NCBI RefSeq assembly: GCF_005434965.1
Contig: NZ_SKCI01000001.1
Location: 1,076,952 to 1,140,951 of the forward strand
Direction: 5' to 3'
Length of the DNA: 64,000 nt
Source of the DNA: Marimonas lutisalis
GTDB taxonomy: Bacteria; Pseudomonadota; Alphaproteobacteria; Rhodobacterales; Rhodobacteraceae
Made by a program: the position numbers and the translations under genes. The notes beneath the pieces are model-generated. The model made no database searches and was not told the DNA's origin. It saw nothing but the letters and a program-made list of their open reading frames with translations. Shown one piece after another: positions 45,377 through 55,726 of this stretch. The first letter of the stretch is position 1, and each line of letters starts with the position of its first letter.

Positions 45377-47194
45377 TCAGCCCTGTTTCGACATCCGTTT
45401 GCGCTCATGCGGATCAAGATAGCGCTTGCGCAACCGGATGGCGTTCGGCGTGACCTCGACCAGTTCATCGTCGTTGATATAGGCAATCGCCTCTTCCAGC
45501 GAGAAGATGGTCGGCGGGGTCAGGCGGACGGCCTCGTCCGAGCCGCTCGCGCGCACGTTGGTGAGTTTCTTGCCCTTGAGCGGGTTCACCTCGAGATCGT
45601 TGTCGCGCGAATGTTCGCCGATGATCATACCCTGGTAGACCTTGTCCTGCGGGTTAATGAACATCCGTCCGCGGTCTTCGAGGTTCCAGAGCGCGTAGGC
45701 CACGGCCTCGCCATCCTCCATCGAGATCAGAACGCCTGCGCGGCGGCCCGGGATCGGGCCCTTGTGCGGTGCCCAGCCATGGAATACGCGGTTCAGAACG
45801 CCGGTGCCGCGCGTATCGGTCAGGAATTCACCGTGATAGCCGATGAGCCCGCGCGAGGGCACATGCGCAATGATCCGCGTCTTGCCGCTGCCTGCAGGTT
45901 TCATCTCTACGAGGTCGCCCTTGCGCGGACCGGTGATCTTTTCGATCACAGCGCCGGTATAGTCGTCATCGACGTCGATCGTGACCTCCTCGATGGGTTC
46001 TAGTTTCTGGCCGTCATCCTCGCGCATGAGGACCTGAGGGCGTGAGATGCTGAGTTCGAACCCCTCGCGGCGCATGTTCTCGATCAGAACGCCCATCTGC
46101 AGTTCGCCGCGCCCGGCCACTTCGAAGGCTTCACCGCCGGGGGTGTCGGTCACCTTGATGGCGACGTTCGACTCGGCCTCTTTCATCAGACGCTCGCGGA
46201 TGACGCGCGATTGCACCTTTTTTCCGTCGCGGCCCGCCAGCGGACTGTCGTTGATGCCAAAGGTCACGGAAATCGTGGGCGGGTCGATGGGTTGGGCCGG
46301 GATCGCATCCTCGACGGCCAGCGCGCAGATCGTATCGGCCACGGTTGCCTTCTGCATGCCGGCGAGGCTGACGATGTCGCCGGCCACGGCTTCGTCGATG
46401 TCCTGCATCTGCAGGCCCCGGAAAGCCTGGATCTTGGTCACGCGGAACTGTTCGATCTTCTGGCCGATACGCGAGAGCGCCTGCACCGTCTGACCCACCT
46501 TGAGATGGCCGGATTCCACCCGGCCGGTCAGGATGCGGCCGACGAAGGGATCCGAGCCCAGGGTGGTTGCCAGCATGCGGAAATCTTCGTTCACATGGGC
46601 CTGCTGGCGCGGGGCGGGCACGTGGTTGATGATCAGGTTGAAGAGCGCGTGCAGATCCTTGCGCGGACCGTCGAGCTCGGCATCGGCCCAACCTGAGCGG
46701 CCCGACGCGTAAAGATGCGGGAAATCGAGCTGGTCATCGTTGGCATCGAGCGAGGCGAAGAGATCGAACACCTCGTCCAGGGCGCGGTCGGGCTCGGCAT
46801 CGGGCTTGTCGACCTTGTTCAGTACAACGATGGGTCGCAGACCAAGTGCCAATGCTTTCGAGGTGACGAATTTCGTCTGTGGCATCGGGCCTTCGGCGGC
46901 GTCGACGAGCAGGACAACGCCATCGACCATGCTGAGAATGCGCTCGACCTCGCCGCCGAAATCGGCGTGGCCGGGGGTGTCGACGATATTGATCCGCGTG
47001 CCCTTCCATTCGACCGAGGTCGGCTTGGCGAAAATGGTGATGCCGCGCTCGCGTTCGAGATCGTTGGAATCCATCGCCCGTTCGGCGACGGCCTGATTTT
47101 CGCGGAAAGCCCCGGATTGCTTCAACAGTTCGTCGACCAGCGTTGTCTTGCCGTGGTCCACGTGGGCGATGATCGCGATATTGCGCAGGTCCAT
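45377..47194 (-). CDS. typA: Ribosome-binding translational GTPase TypA/BipA
   Basis: A 605-residue translational GTPase related to EF-G. G motifs are AHVDHGKTT (residues 10-18), [14 protein letters not shown] and [10 protein letters not shown], followed by domain II and the TypA-specific C-terminal domain ([20 protein letters not shown]). The start [15 protein letters not shown] is preceded by GGAAAGGACG. The open frame continues over 1.7 kb upstream, but only as the antisense of argS. The gene is divergent from argS. Confidence 0.95.
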   Translation of the reverse strand: MDLRNIAIIAHVDHGKTTLVDELLKQSGAFRENQAVAERAMDSNDLERERGITIFAKPTSVEWKGTRINIVDTPGHADFGGEVERILSMVDGVVLLVDAAEGPMPQTKFVTSKALALGLRPIVVLNKVDKPDAEPDRALDEVFDLFASLDANDDQLDFPHLYASGRSGWADAELDGPRKDLHALFNLIINHVPAPRQQAHVNEDFRMLATTLGSDPFVGRILTGRVESGHLKVGQTVQALSRIGQKIEQFRVTKIQAFRGLQMQDIDEAVAGDIVSLAGMQKATVADTICALAVEDAIPAQPIDPPTISVTFGINDSPLAGRDGKKVQSRVIRERLMKEAESNVAIKVTDTPGGEAFEVAGRGELQMGVLIENMRREGFELSISRPQVLMREDDGQKLEPIEEVTIDVDDDYTGAVIEKITGPRKGDLVEMKPAGSGKTRIIAHVPSRGLIGYHGEFLTDTRGTGVLNRVFHGWAPHKGPIPGRRAGVLISMEDGEAVAYALWNLEDRGRMFINPQDKVYQGMIIGEHSRDNDLEVNPLKGKKLTNVRASGSDEAVRLTPPTIFSLEEAIAYINDDELVEVTPNAIRLRKRYLDPHERKRMSKQG

Positions 47195-47326
47195 GCTCGT
47201 CCTTTCCAGATGGTTGGCAGGCGCGTAGCGGGTTGCGCGGGAAAAGGCCAGAGGGAAAGAGCGCGGGCGGGTTGCGGCGTGGCCCGGTTGTGATAAATGC
47301 AGGCCCAAAGCAGCCAGGATGATGCC

Positions 47327-49072
47327 ATGAACCTCTTTTCCGATATCCGCGGTCTCGTGATCGACAGTCTCGGCGCGATGCAGCAGACCGGGGATCTTCC
47401 CGGGGACCTCGACTTTGCCAATGTCACGGTCGAGCCGCCGCGCGATGCGGCGCATGGCGACATGGCGACGAATGCCGCGATGGTTCTGGCAAAGCCTGCC
47501 GGAAAGAAACCGCGCGACATCGCCGAGGCGCTGGCCGGGCGGCTGACGGCCGATGCCCGGATTGTCAGCGCCGAAGTGGCGGGCCCGGGGTTCCTGAACC
47601 TGCGTCTGGATCCTGCGGTTTGGCAGGGTGTGCTGCGCGCGGCCCTGGAAGAAGGCGCGGACTATGGGCGTTCGCAGATGGGGCAGGGCAAGCGCGTCAA
47701 CGTGGAATACGTGAGTGCGAACCCCACCGGCCCCCTGCATGTTGGCCATACCCGCGGCGCGGTGTTCGGCGATGCGCTGGCCAGTCTGCTTGATTTCGTG
47801 GGCTATGACGTGACCCGCGAATATTACATCAACGATGGCGGCGCACAGGTGGATGTGCTGGCACGGTCGTCCTATGAGCGATACCGCGAGGCCTGCGGGC
47901 TGGAGCCCGAGATCGCCGAAGGGCTCTACCCGGGTGATTACCTGATCCCGGTGGGCGAAGCGATGAAGGCCAAATACGGCGAGAGCCTGCTGGACAAGCC
48001 CGAAGGCGCATGGCTGGACGAGGTGCGCGAGTTCGCCACCGAGCGGATGATGGACCTCATCCGCGAGGACCTGGCCCAGCTTGGCGTGAAGATGGACGTG
48101 TTCTTTAGCGAGAAATCGCTTTACGGCACGGGCCGGATCGAGGCTGCGCTGGAGGCGCTGCAGAACAAGGGCCTGATCTATGAAGGCGTGCTGGAGCCGC
48201 CCAAGGGCAAGGTGCCCGAGGACTGGGAACCGCGCGAGCAGACGCTGTTCCGCTCGACCGCGCATGGCGATGACGTGGATCGCCCGGTGAAGAAATCGGA
48301 TGGGTCCTGGACCTATTTCGCGCCGGACATTGCCTATCACTTTGACAAGATTTCCAGGGGCTTCGACGCTCTTATTGATGTGTTCGGCGCTGATCACGGC
48401 GGCTATGTCAAGCGCATGAAGGCGGCGGTGTCGGCGCTGTCGGACGGCAAGGTGCCGCTGGATATCAAACTCACGCAGCTGGTGAAGCTTTTCAAGAATG
48501 GTGAGCCGTTCAAGATGTCGAAACGCGCGGGCACCTTCATCACCCTGCGCGACGTGGTTGACCAGGTCGGCCCCGACGTGACGCGGTTTCACATGCTGAC
48601 GCGCAAGAACGACGCGCCGCTGGACTTCGATTTCGACAAGGTGATGGAGCAATCGAAAGACAACCCCGTTTTCTATGTGCAATACGCCCATGCGAGGGTG
48701 CATTCGGTGTTGCGCAAGGCCGGCGAGGCGGGGATTGCCGTGGGCGAGGCGACGCTGGGTGCGGCAGACCTGGGCAAGCTGGATCACGAGGCCGAGCTGG
48801 CCGTGGCGAAAAAGATCGCCGAGTGGCCGCGCCTGGTGGAAACCGCCGGCCGCGTGAACGAGCCGCACCGGGTGGCGTTCTACCTTTATGAACTGGCCAG
48901 CGAGTTTCATTCGCTGTGGAACCGGGGCAACGACGAACCGGCGCTACGCTTTCTCCAGGAGGGTGATGCCGCAACAAGTCAGGCGAAAATCGCCCTGGCG
49001 CGGTCCGTGGCCGTTGTTATTTCTGCAGGGCTTGGTATTCTTGGCGTGACCCCGGTGGAAGAAATGCGCTGA
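47327..49072 (+). CDS. argS: Arginyl-tRNA synthetase
   Basis: A 581-residue class I synthetase. The N-terminal Add1 domain (about 1-110) precedes the HIGH-type motif [13 protein letters not shown] (about 131-143). The KMSKR loop ([11 protein letters not shown], about 394-404) and the C-terminal DALR anticodon domain ([14 protein letters not shown] and after) follow. Full length. MNLFSDIR is taken as the start, since it matches the family N terminus and follows CAGGATGATG. Confidence 0.95.
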   Translation: MNLFSDIRGLVIDSLGAMQQTGDLPGDLDFANVTVEPPRDAAHGDMATNAAMVLAKPAGKKPRDIAEALAGRLTADARIVSAEVAGPGFLNLRLDPAVWQGVLRAALEEGADYGRSQMGQGKRVNVEYVSANPTGPLHVGHTRGAVFGDALASLLDFVGYDVTREYYINDGGAQVDVLARSSYERYREACGLEPEIAEGLYPGDYLIPVGEAMKAKYGESLLDKPEGAWLDEVREFATERMMDLIREDLAQLGVKMDVFFSEKSLYGTGRIEAALEALQNKGLIYEGVLEPPKGKVPEDWEPREQTLFRSTAHGDDVDRPVKKSDGSWTYFAPDIAYHFDKISRGFDALIDVFGADHGGYVKRMKAAVSALSDGKVPLDIKLTQLVKLFKNGEPFKMSKRAGTFITLRDVVDQVGPDVTRFHMLTRKNDAPLDFDFDKVMEQSKDNPVFYVQYAHARVHSVLRKAGEAGIAVGEATLGAADLGKLDHEAELAVAKKIAEWPRLVETAGRVNEPHRVAFYLYELASEFHSLWNRGNDEPALRFLQEGDAATSQAKIALARSVAVVISAGLGILGVTPVEEMR

Positions 49073-49150
49073 TAGGCAAGGCGCGCGCCGCGGGGGAGGC
49101 AGTCAAGATAACCCCGGCGGCAATGTATCGCCCGGGAAAGCGAGGCGAAC

Positions 49151-50152
49151 ATGGCGGATATTCCTGCAGGCGGCCCCTATGCCGGGCCGGATCGGGCGGA
49201 TTACACCACACAGGGCCGCGAAAGCGCGGTCAAATCATTGGGAACCTTTGCGAATTACGCCGGTGCGGCGGTATCGCTGGCGCTGATCGTGGGGGTCAGT
49301 GTCTGGGGCTACAAGATGCTGGCGCGGGATGTGAGCGGCGTGCCGGTGGTGCGTGCGGCCAGCGGCAAACCGATGAAAGTGCAGCCCGAGGATCCCGGTG
49401 GGCGCCCGGCACTGCATCAGGGCCTTGCCGTAAACAAGGTTGCGGCCATCGGCGTGGCCGAAGCGCCCGCCGACAAGTTGATCCTGGCGCCGGCGCCGGT
49501 GGACCTGTCGGAGGACGATGCGGCGATGGGCACCGTGGTGGCCGCCGATGTCGTGACGGCGCCGAAGGTGGAGCCTGTGGCTGCGACTGCTTCGGAAGAG
49601 GGCGCTTCGCCACAGATGACTTCGATCCGGGCCCTGGCTGATAAGCTGTCGGCAGGGGCCGATCCGCTGGAGAAAACAGAACAGGCTGAACCCGAAACGG
49701 TACAGACGGTTGCCGCGGTTGTGCCGCCGAAACCCGAGCCTGCGCCCGAACCCGCAGTTGCGAAGCCCGAGATCAAGGGCGGTTTGAAATCCTCGCTGCG
49801 CCCCGTGTTGCGGCCCGGCGGCCTGAAGGCCACACCGGCGGCGGCGGTGGCGGCACCGCAGGCCGAGGCGGCGCTGGAGGTGGAACCGGCCAGCATTCCC
49901 GCGGGTACGCGGCTGGCCCAGTTGGGCGCTTTCGAAAGCCCCGAGATCGCCCGCCAGGAATGGGATCGCCTGGGGCAGAGGTTCGGCGATTACCTTGAGG
50001 GAAAACAACGCATTATCCAGAAGGCACAAAGCGGTGGACGGACCTTTTACAGGCTGCGCGCAATGGGCTTTGCCGATCTCAACGATGCGCGGCGTTTCTG
50101 TTCTGCGCTTGTGGCCGAACGCGCCGATTGCATCCCGGTGACCACGCGTTGA
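49151..50152 (+). CDS. SPOR-domain membrane protein
   Basis: A 333-residue bitopic protein. A short cytoplasmic N terminus is followed by one helix (AGAAVSLALIVGVSVWGYKML, about 37-57), a long Ala/Pro/Glu-rich periplasmic linker and a C-terminal SPOR-like domain (LAQLGAFESPEIARQEWDRLGQRFG, about 253-277, ending ARRFCSALVAERADCIPV). SPOR domains bind denuded septal peptidoglycan, so a division role is likely. Its stop overlaps the nagZ start, tying it to a cell-wall recycling gene. Confidence 0.82.
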   Translation: MADIPAGGPYAGPDRADYTTQGRESAVKSLGTFANYAGAAVSLALIVGVSVWGYKMLARDVSGVPVVRAASGKPMKVQPEDPGGRPALHQGLAVNKVAAIGVAEAPADKLILAPAPVDLSEDDAAMGTVVAADVVTAPKVEPVAATASEEGASPQMTSIRALADKLSAGADPLEKTEQAEPETVQTVAAVVPPKPEPAPEPAVAKPEIKGGLKSSLRPVLRPGGLKATPAAAVAAPQAEAALEVEPASIPAGTRLAQLGAFESPEIARQEWDRLGQRFGDYLEGKQRIIQKAQSGGRTFYRLRAMGFADLNDARRFCSALVAERADCIPVTTR

Positions 50153-51156
50153 GCAGCTGGGGGGCGACGATCCTCGACGCCGAGGGCCTGAGGCTGACGG
50201 CCGAGGAGAAAGCATTTTTCCGGAAGGCCGATCCGTTCGGCTTCATCCTGTTTGCACGCAATGTCGAAAGCCCCGAGCAACTGCGCGCGCTTTGTGCCGA
50301 AATGCGCGAGGCGGTGGGCCGCGAGGCGCCGATCACGATCGATCAGGAGGGCGGCCGGGTGCAGCGCCTGCGCGCGCCGCTGTGGCGCGAGTGGCTGCCG
50401 CCGCTGGAGCATGTCGACCGTGCGGGCGACGGGGCTGAGCGGGCGATGTACCTGCGCTACCGGATCATCGCGCACGAGCTGCGGGAGGCCGGGATCGACA
50501 GCAATTGTGCGCCGCTGGTCGATGTGGCGCGGGCAGAGACGCACCCCTTCTTGCGCAACCGTTGCTATGGCGACGATGCCGGGGCGGTGGCGCGGATCGG
50601 GCGCGTGGTGGCGCAGGCGCATCTGGATGGCGGTGTGCTGCCGGTGGTCAAGCATATCCCCGGGCACGGCCGCGCGGTGAGCGACAGCCACTATGAGCTG
50701 CCCCGCGTTGGGGCGGTGAAGAGTGACCTGCAAGAGACTGATTTCAAGCCGTTTTCAGATTTGAATGATATGCCGCTCGGGATGACGGCGCATGTGGTCT
50801 ATGACGCGCTGGACGCGACGCCTGCGACCCTGTCAGAGACTGTGATGAGCGTGATCCGCGACGAGATCGGGTTTGACGGTTTGATCATGACCGATGATAT
50901 CTCGATGAAGGCGCTGCAGGGCGATCTGGGCGATCTGAGCCGGCGGGCGATCGAGGCGGGATGCGACGTGATCCTGCACTGCAATGGCACGCTGGAGGAA
51001 AAGCGGCAGGTGGCCGAGGCGGCCGGGCGCATGGGCGTGCAGGCGCAGGCGCGGGCCGAGCGGGCGATTGCAGCGCGCAAAACCCCCGATGAGATTGACA
51101 TTGCGGCGCTGGAAGCCGAACTTGAGGCGCTTTTGAACGGGCGCGTGGATGGCTGA
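50149..51156 (+). CDS. nagZ: Beta-N-acetylhexosaminidase (peptidoglycan recycling)
   Basis: A 335-residue family 3 glycoside hydrolase removing N-acetylglucosamine from muropeptides in the cytoplasm. The NagZ signature KHIPGHGRAVSDSHYELP (about 168-185) carries the catalytic His and Asp; the nucleophile is in MTDDISMKAL (Asp about 247). Translation probably starts at TTG 50149 in a TTGA overlap with the SPOR gene; an ATG seven codons upstream would lie inside that gene. The end overlaps scpA by eight bases. Confidence 0.9.
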   Translation: MSSWGATILDAEGLRLTAEEKAFFRKADPFGFILFARNVESPEQLRALCAEMREAVGREAPITIDQEGGRVQRLRAPLWREWLPPLEHVDRAGDGAERAMYLRYRIIAHELREAGIDSNCAPLVDVARAETHPFLRNRCYGDDAGAVARIGRVVAQAHLDGGVLPVVKHIPGHGRAVSDSHYELPRVGAVKSDLQETDFKPFSDLNDMPLGMTAHVVYDALDATPATLSETVMSVIRDEIGFDGLIMTDDISMKALQGDLGDLSRRAIEAGCDVILHCNGTLEEKRQVAEAAGRMGVQAQARAERAIAARKTPDEIDIAALEAELEALLNGRVDG

Positions 51157-51931
51157 GGAAGAGTTTCAGGAAGACGAGCAATCGGTTGCCGAACGGCTGG
51201 CGGCCGAGGCGCTGATCGTTGATGTGGACGGCTTCGAGGGGCCGCTTGACGTGCTGCTGACGCTGAGCCGCACGCAGAAGGTGGACCTGCGCAAGATCAG
51301 CGTGCTGCAACTGGCCCAGCAATACCTGGCCTTCGTGGAGAAGGCCAAGCAGTTGCGCATCGAACTGGCCGCCGATTACCTGGTGATGGCGGCCTGGCTC
51401 GCGTTTCTGAAATCGCGGCTTCTGCTGCCGCCGGACCCGGCCGAGGAGGGACCCAGCGGCGAGGAGCTGGCTGCGCACCTGGCGTTCCAGCTAGAGCGGT
51501 TGCAGGCGATGCGCGACGTGGCTGCACGGCTGATGGCGCGCGACCGGCTGGGGCGCGATTTCTTTGCCAGGGGCATTCCCGAGGATGTGACGCGGGTGAA
51601 GCGGGTGAGCTATACCGCAACACTCTTGGACCTGATGCAGGGCTATGCCCGCATCCGCACGCGCGACGAGTTCCGCCCCTTCGTGATGGACCGCGACAAA
51701 GTTTGGACCATGGAGCAGGCGCTGGACCGGATGCGGGGCCTTATTGGTTTTGCCGGGACCTGGACGGATATTTCAAGCTACATGCCGGACGGATGGGACG
51801 CGGACCCGGTGCGTCGGCGATCGGCCACGGCGGCGACATTCGCGGCCTCGCTGGAACTGGCGAAAGAGGGCAAGGTGGAGCTGCGCCAAGCCGAAACATT
51901 TGCCCCGATCCAGTTGCGACGGAAGGATTAA
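51149..51931 (+). CDS. scpA: Segregation and condensation protein A
   Basis: A 260-residue kleisin of the SMC-ScpAB condensin. The N-terminal SMC-binding helices (DGFEGPLDVLLTLSRTQKVDLRKISVLQLAQQYL) and EYLVMAAWLAFLKSRLLLP-like segment (residues about 70-90) are clear, as is the C-terminal winged helix (ATFAASLELAKEGKVELRQ). It overlaps nagZ and is one base from scpB, so the three are translationally linked. Confidence 0.93.
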   Translation: MAEEEFQEDEQSVAERLAAEALIVDVDGFEGPLDVLLTLSRTQKVDLRKISVLQLAQQYLAFVEKAKQLRIELAADYLVMAAWLAFLKSRLLLPPDPAEEGPSGEELAAHLAFQLERLQAMRDVAARLMARDRLGRDFFARGIPEDVTRVKRVSYTATLLDLMQGYARIRTRDEFRPFVMDRDKVWTMEQALDRMRGLIGFAGTWTDISSYMPDGWDADPVRRRSATAATFAASLELAKEGKVELRQAETFAPIQLRRKD

Positions 51932-51932
51932 G

Positions 51933-52619
51933 ATGATGTCGGAAGGCATGGAAAAGGAAGAAGAAGAGGGTAAGGGGGAGCAGGAGGAGAGCCTGTTCGA
52001 GGCGCCGCCCATCGCCGAGCAGGAGCGCATGGTCGAGGCGATCCTGTTTGCCAGCGCAGAACCGGTGACGGTAAAGGAGCTCAATGACCGGATGCCGCAT
52101 GGCGCCGACGCGGCCGAGGCGCTGGTGCATCTGCGCAAGCGCTATGAGGGGCGCGGCGTACGTGTGGTGAAGGTGGGCGACGCCTGGGCGATCCGCACGG
52201 CGCCCGACCTGGGTTTCCTGATGCAGAAGGAAACGGTCGAGACCCGCAAGCTGAGCCGGGCGGCGATCGAGACGCTGGCGATCATCGCCTATCACCAGCC
52301 GGTGACCCGTGCCGAGATCGAGGAAATCCGCGGAGTGAGCGTGAGCCGGGGCACGGTGGACTTGCTGCTGGACATGGAATGGATCCGCTTTGGCCGGCGC
52401 AAGATGACGCCGGGGCGGCCGGTGACGTTCGTGGTGACACAGAGCTTCATGGATCATTTCGGACTTGAGAGCGCCCGCGACCTGCCGGGCCTGAAAGAGC
52501 TGCGGGCCGCGGGCCTGCTGGAGAGCCGCCCGCCGCCGGGAGCGATGCCGCAGCTGGGTGAGGGCGAGGACGACGAGGACGAAGCGGCGGAAGGGCAGAG
52601 CGAGCTGTTCGAGGACTGA
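51933..52619 (+). CDS. scpB: Segregation and condensation protein B
   Basis: A 228-residue partner of ScpA. The two winged helices are visible (RMVEAILFASAEPVTVKELNDRMP and SRAAIETLAIIAYHQPVTRAEIEEIRGVS). It has an acidic N-terminal extension (MEKEEEEGKGEQEE) and acidic C-terminal tail. Two adjacent ATG codons (51933, 51936) follow GGAAGG; the second has slightly better spacing. Last gene of the SPOR-nagZ-scpA-scpB unit. Confidence 0.93.
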   Translation: MMSEGMEKEEEEGKGEQEESLFEAPPIAEQERMVEAILFASAEPVTVKELNDRMPHGADAAEALVHLRKRYEGRGVRVVKVGDAWAIRTAPDLGFLMQKETVETRKLSRAAIETLAIIAYHQPVTRAEIEEIRGVSVSRGTVDLLLDMEWIRFGRRKMTPGRPVTFVVTQSFMDHFGLESARDLPGLKELRAAGLLESRPPPGAMPQLGEGEDDEDEAAEGQSELFED

Positions 52620-52727
52620 GACAGCGTAGCGGCGCTGGGTTGCGGTTTGGAAAACGCCGCGCACTGTGCCATACTTCTGGCAAGATGGCCCGGTAGAAGG
52701 GCCGCGAGGCAAAGGCAGGAGGGCGCC

Positions 52728-52943
52728 ATGAACGCCAACCAGATCATTAACATGATTGCCCGGATGTTCATTCGGAAGGCCGTGAACAAGGGCATGAATG
52801 CGGGCATTAACCGTATGGCATCAAAGGGAAAATCCCAACAGGAAATGACCCCGGAAGAGCGCCGCACGGCACAATCCGGCAAGCAGGCGGCACGGCGCGC
52901 GCGCCAGGCGATGCGTATGGGGCGCCGCATCGGCAAGATGTGA
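52728..52943 (+). CDS. Small basic protein of unknown function
   Basis: A 71-residue, strongly basic protein (MNANQIINMIARMF, KAVNKGMNAGINRMASKGK, then a C-terminal run rich in Arg). GGAGGGCG lies just before the ATG. The middle contains MTPEERRTAQSGKQAARRARQ. No catalytic motif, signal peptide or membrane helix is visible. The charge suggests nucleic-acid or membrane association, but this is only a guess. It lies 108 bp after scpB. Confidence 0.65.
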   Translation: MNANQIINMIARMFIRKAVNKGMNAGINRMASKGKSQQEMTPEERRTAQSGKQAARRARQAMRMGRRIGKM

Positions 52944-53014
52944 GCACAACGCTTTCCTTATGAAAACCTGACGCGCCGTCCCGCGCGGTTAACGCGATTT
53001 TTCGCCGAAAAATC

Positions 53015-53060
53015 GGGGGGTGACATGCGTGCACCGCCCGGCTGACATCCGGCTGCCGGG
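53015..53060. repeat. Dispersed 46-bp intergenic repeat, copy 1
   Basis: This segment is 44/46 identical to 62011-62056, in the same orientation. It contains an inverted repeat (CCCGGC/GCCGGG) and lies between a plus-strand gene end and a minus-strand gene end. GTTAAC occurs on both sides (52988 and 53089), as it does around copy 2. Confidence 0.8.
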
Positions 53061-53089
53061 TGCGGTTTACCTATCGTTGACGAAAAGGG

Positions 53090-54169
53090 TTAACCGGGCG
53101 CGCGGAAGTGTTTCGAGAGCTTGAGCCCCTGGCCCTGGTAATTCGAGGCGATGCCGGCGCCATAGAGCTGCGCCGGAACCTGGGCCATGCGTTCATAGAC
53201 CAGTCGCCCGACGACCTGGCCATGTTCCAGCACGAAGGGAGATTCGTGGCAGCGCACTTCGAGTACCCCGCGTGACCCGGCGCCGCCGGCCTGGGCATGG
53301 CCGAAGCCCGGATCGAAGAAGCCCGCGTAATGCACCCTGAATTCGCCCACCATCGCCAGGAAGGGCGCCATTTCGGCGGCATAGGCGGGGGGGATATGCA
53401 CCGCTTCGCGGCTGACGAGGATGTAGAAGGCGCCGGGATCGAGGATGATCTGGCCAGAGGCGGTGCGGATCTCCTCCCAGTATTCGGCGGGATCGTAGAA
53501 GCCGATGCGATCGAGGTCGATCACGCCGGTATGCGGCTTGGCGCGGTAGCCGACGAGCGTGCCCCGGGCGGGTTCGAGATCGACCGAGAAGCCGAGGCCT
53601 TCGTCGATCACTGCCTCGCCGTCGACGAGCGGCATGTCTGCATGCAGGGCGCGCAGTTCGTCATCGGAGAGCACGGCCTGGCCTTCGCGGAAGCGGATCT
53701 GGTTGAGGCGCATGCCGGGGCGGACCAGCACCGAGAAGGAGCGTGGACAGATCTCGGCATAGAGCGGGCCGGTATAGCCGGGCGCGATGCGGTCGAATTC
53801 CTCGCCGCCATCGGTGATGGTGCGGGTCAGGAGATCGAGCCGGCCGGTCGAGCTTTTGGCGTTGGCGACGGCGGTGACACCGTCGGGAAGCGACAGCGAT
53901 TCCATCAACGGCACCACATAGACGCAGCCCTTTTCCAGCACCGCGCCATCGGTGAGGTCAATCTGGTGCATCTCGAATTCGGACAGGCGTTCGGTGACGG
54001 TGCGGCCATGCCCGGCGAGGAACGAGGCGCGCACGCGCCAGGCGCGGGTGCCAAGGCGCAGATCGAGGCTCGCGGGTTGCACCTGTTCGGGCAGTACGGC
54101 GGGGGTGGCGGCAATCTCGCCGCTGTCGATCATCGCTTCGATCTGCTGGCTGGCCAGAACGCCGGTCAT
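53090..54169 (-). CDS. dcd: dCTP deaminase, two-domain form
   Basis: A 359-residue enzyme making dUTP from dCTP for thymidylate synthesis. This long form duplicates the dUTPase-like fold seen in the usual 190-residue Dcd: the first half contains ASLDLRLGTRAWRVRASFLAG, KSSTGRLDLLTR and GYTGPLYAEICPRSFSVLVRPGMRLNQIRF; the second repeats a similar beta layout (RVHYAGFFDPGFGHAQAG, HESPFVLEHGQVVGRLVYERM). Start MTGVLASQQ follows GGAGGA. Single gene between a dispersed repeat and tRNA-Pro. Confidence 0.85.
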   Translation of the reverse strand: MTGVLASQQIEAMIDSGEIAATPAVLPEQVQPASLDLRLGTRAWRVRASFLAGHGRTVTERLSEFEMHQIDLTDGAVLEKGCVYVVPLMESLSLPDGVTAVANAKSSTGRLDLLTRTITDGGEEFDRIAPGYTGPLYAEICPRSFSVLVRPGMRLNQIRFREGQAVLSDDELRALHADMPLVDGEAVIDEGLGFSVDLEPARGTLVGYRAKPHTGVIDLDRIGFYDPAEYWEEIRTASGQIILDPGAFYILVSREAVHIPPAYAAEMAPFLAMVGEFRVHYAGFFDPGFGHAQAGGAGSRGVLEVRCHESPFVLEHGQVVGRLVYERMAQVPAQLYGAGIASNYQGQGLKLSKHFRAPG

Positions 54170-54261
54170 GTCATCCTCCCGCAGGGTTTCGGTAGGAAAT
54201 ACATGGCCCCGGGCGGGGGTGAAAGCCAAAATTTCAAGGCGGGTTTGGGGGAGGCGTGTGA

Positions 54262-54338
54262 TGGTCGGGCTAGCAGGATTCGAACCTACGACCTCCCGTC
54301 CCCCAGACGGACGCGCTACCAGACTGCGCTATAGCCCG
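54262..54338 (-). tRNA. tRNA-Pro (GGG)
   Basis: A 77-nt cloverleaf with encoded CCA. The acceptor is CGGGCTA/TAGCCCG, the anticodon stem TCCGT/ACGGG encloses loop CTGGGGG (anticodon GGG) and the T arm contains GGTTCGAATCC. Confidence 0.95.
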
Positions 54339-54400
54339 ACGGTGTGGGACTACATAGCGGTTTTGCGCGCGGGGGCAAGTGGGAATTGGGGCGTGCCGGA

Positions 54401-55303
54401 TTATTCTTTGCCGGCAAGCCGGTCATGATGCGTGGCGAGGCGATCGCGCAGGGCAATGGCCTGTGCCAGTGCGGCCTCCGAGAGCGGGCGGCCCCTGCGT
54501 GCGGCGATGGCCGACAAGAGACCCGGCGGTGCGGAAATCTCGGAGTCGGCGGGGTCGGGCGGCAGGTCGATCTGTGCCGGGCGGAGCGGTTCGGGTTCCG
54601 GCTCGGATTCTGGTTCCGGTTCGGCGGCGGCTTCCGGCTCGGGCGGCAGGTTGTCCTCGGCCGCCGCTTCGGGAGCGGGCGCGGACCGGTGCAGGAAAGC
54701 AGGCAGGGCGGGGGCCTCGGCCGGTTCTTCGGCTTCCGCCGCGTCGCTCTCGACTTCCTCTGCGGGTGCGGCGTCGGGCGCGGAGCCTTCGGGCACGGAT
54801 TCGTCGGGGGCCGATGCGAAATCCTCGAGAACCGAGGTGTCGGAGGCCGGGGTGCCGGGCAGGCTTTCGTCTTCGGAGGGGGCCGCTTCGGTTGTGTCGG
54901 ATTCGGCCGTCTCTGCCGCCGGGGTCTCTTCCGTCTCGCTGCGCTGGAACTGGATGACCGAGCCTTCGTCCGCGGCGGCGGGCGTCGCCGTTTGGGTGGG
55001 CGACGCATCGACTGTTTCGCCTTCTTCGCCAATGGGCTGGGAAAGGCCGGCGACGTATTTCACCCCCTTTTCCCGCAGCATTTTCTGGACGCCCTTGATG
55101 GTCATTCCGTCGTCATGCAGCAGTTTCTTGATGCCGCCGATCAATTCCATGTCGGCGGGCCGGTAATACCGTCGCCCGCCGGCGCGTTTCACCGGTTTGA
55201 TCTGGCTGAACTTGCTTTCCCAGAAGCGCAGGACGTGGGCCGGCGTTCCCAGCCAATCCGCGACTTCGCTGATGGTGCGGAAGGCATCGGCGGATTTGGC
55301 CAT
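54401..55303 (-). CDS. MerR-family transcriptional regulator with long acidic tail
   Basis: A 300-residue protein. Only residues about 8-75 form the MerR winged helix ([46 protein letters not shown]). About 180 residues of low-complexity Glu/Ala/Pro sequence follow, then a short C-terminal helix ([20 protein letters not shown]). No effector-binding domain or metal-binding cysteines are seen. It sits 12 bp after ihfA, last in the DUF177-rpmF-plsX-fabH-ihfA operon, a conserved place in this order. Targets are unknown. Confidence 0.82.
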   Translation of the reverse strand: MAKSADAFRTISEVADWLGTPAHVLRFWESKFSQIKPVKRAGGRRYYRPADMELIGGIKKLLHDDGMTIKGVQKMLREKGVKYVAGLSQPIGEEGETVDASPTQTATPAAADEGSVIQFQRSETEETPAAETAESDTTEAAPSEDESLPGTPASDTSVLEDFASAPDESVPEGSAPDAAPAEEVESDAAEAEEPAEAPALPAFLHRSAPAPEAAAEDNLPPEPEAAAEPEPESEPEPEPLRPAQIDLPPDPADSEISAPPGLLSAIAARRGRPLSEAALAQAIALRDRLATHHDRLAGKE

Positions 55304-55315
55304 GTCCAGCGTCTC

Positions 55316-55618
55316 CTAGCGTTTGTTGCCCTCGGCGACGCGCTCTTTCATCAGGTGCGAGGGGCGGAAGGTGAGCACACGGCGCGGGTTGATCGGAACC
55401 TCTTTGCCGGTCTTGGGGTTGCGGCCCATGCGGGCGGCCTTTTCACGCACCGAGAAGGTGCCGAAAGACGAGATTTTCACCTGTTCGCCGCGCACCAGCG
55501 CATCGGACATGTATTGCAGGACGGTTTCCACAAGCTGTGCGCTGTCGTTGCGCGACAGGCCGACCTCGCGAAAGACGGATTCGGTCAGGTCCATGCGCGT
55601 CAGTGTTTTCTCGCTCAT
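55316..55618 (-). CDS. ihfA: Integration host factor subunit alpha
   Basis: A 100-residue DNA-bending protein. The beta-arm signature [20 protein letters not shown] (residues 65-84) includes the intercalating proline. The N-terminal dimerisation helices begin [17 protein letters not shown]. With IhfB it shapes nucleoid structure, recombination and promoters. It has its own spacing of 108 bp from fabH, enough for a separate promoter. Confidence 0.95.
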   Translation of the reverse strand: MSEKTLTRMDLTESVFREVGLSRNDSAQLVETVLQYMSDALVRGEQVKISSFGTFSVREKAARMGRNPKTGKEVPINPRRVLTFRPSHLMKERVAEGNKR

Positions 55619-55726
55619 TGCTAATCCCCGGGCTGTTCTAGGTTACCTTAGGGGCAAGGAAATTTCCGAGTCAATATCAACGGCTTGTCCGGGGGCTTTT
55701 AAGTGCGGATTTGCCGGGCGCGCGGT

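Noticed and set aside
47195-48910. A very long minus-strand open frame extending typA over argS
   Set aside because: It is the antisense of argS codons, which leaves that frame open by GC bias. The family start [11 protein letters not shown] with a ribosome site is at 47194.
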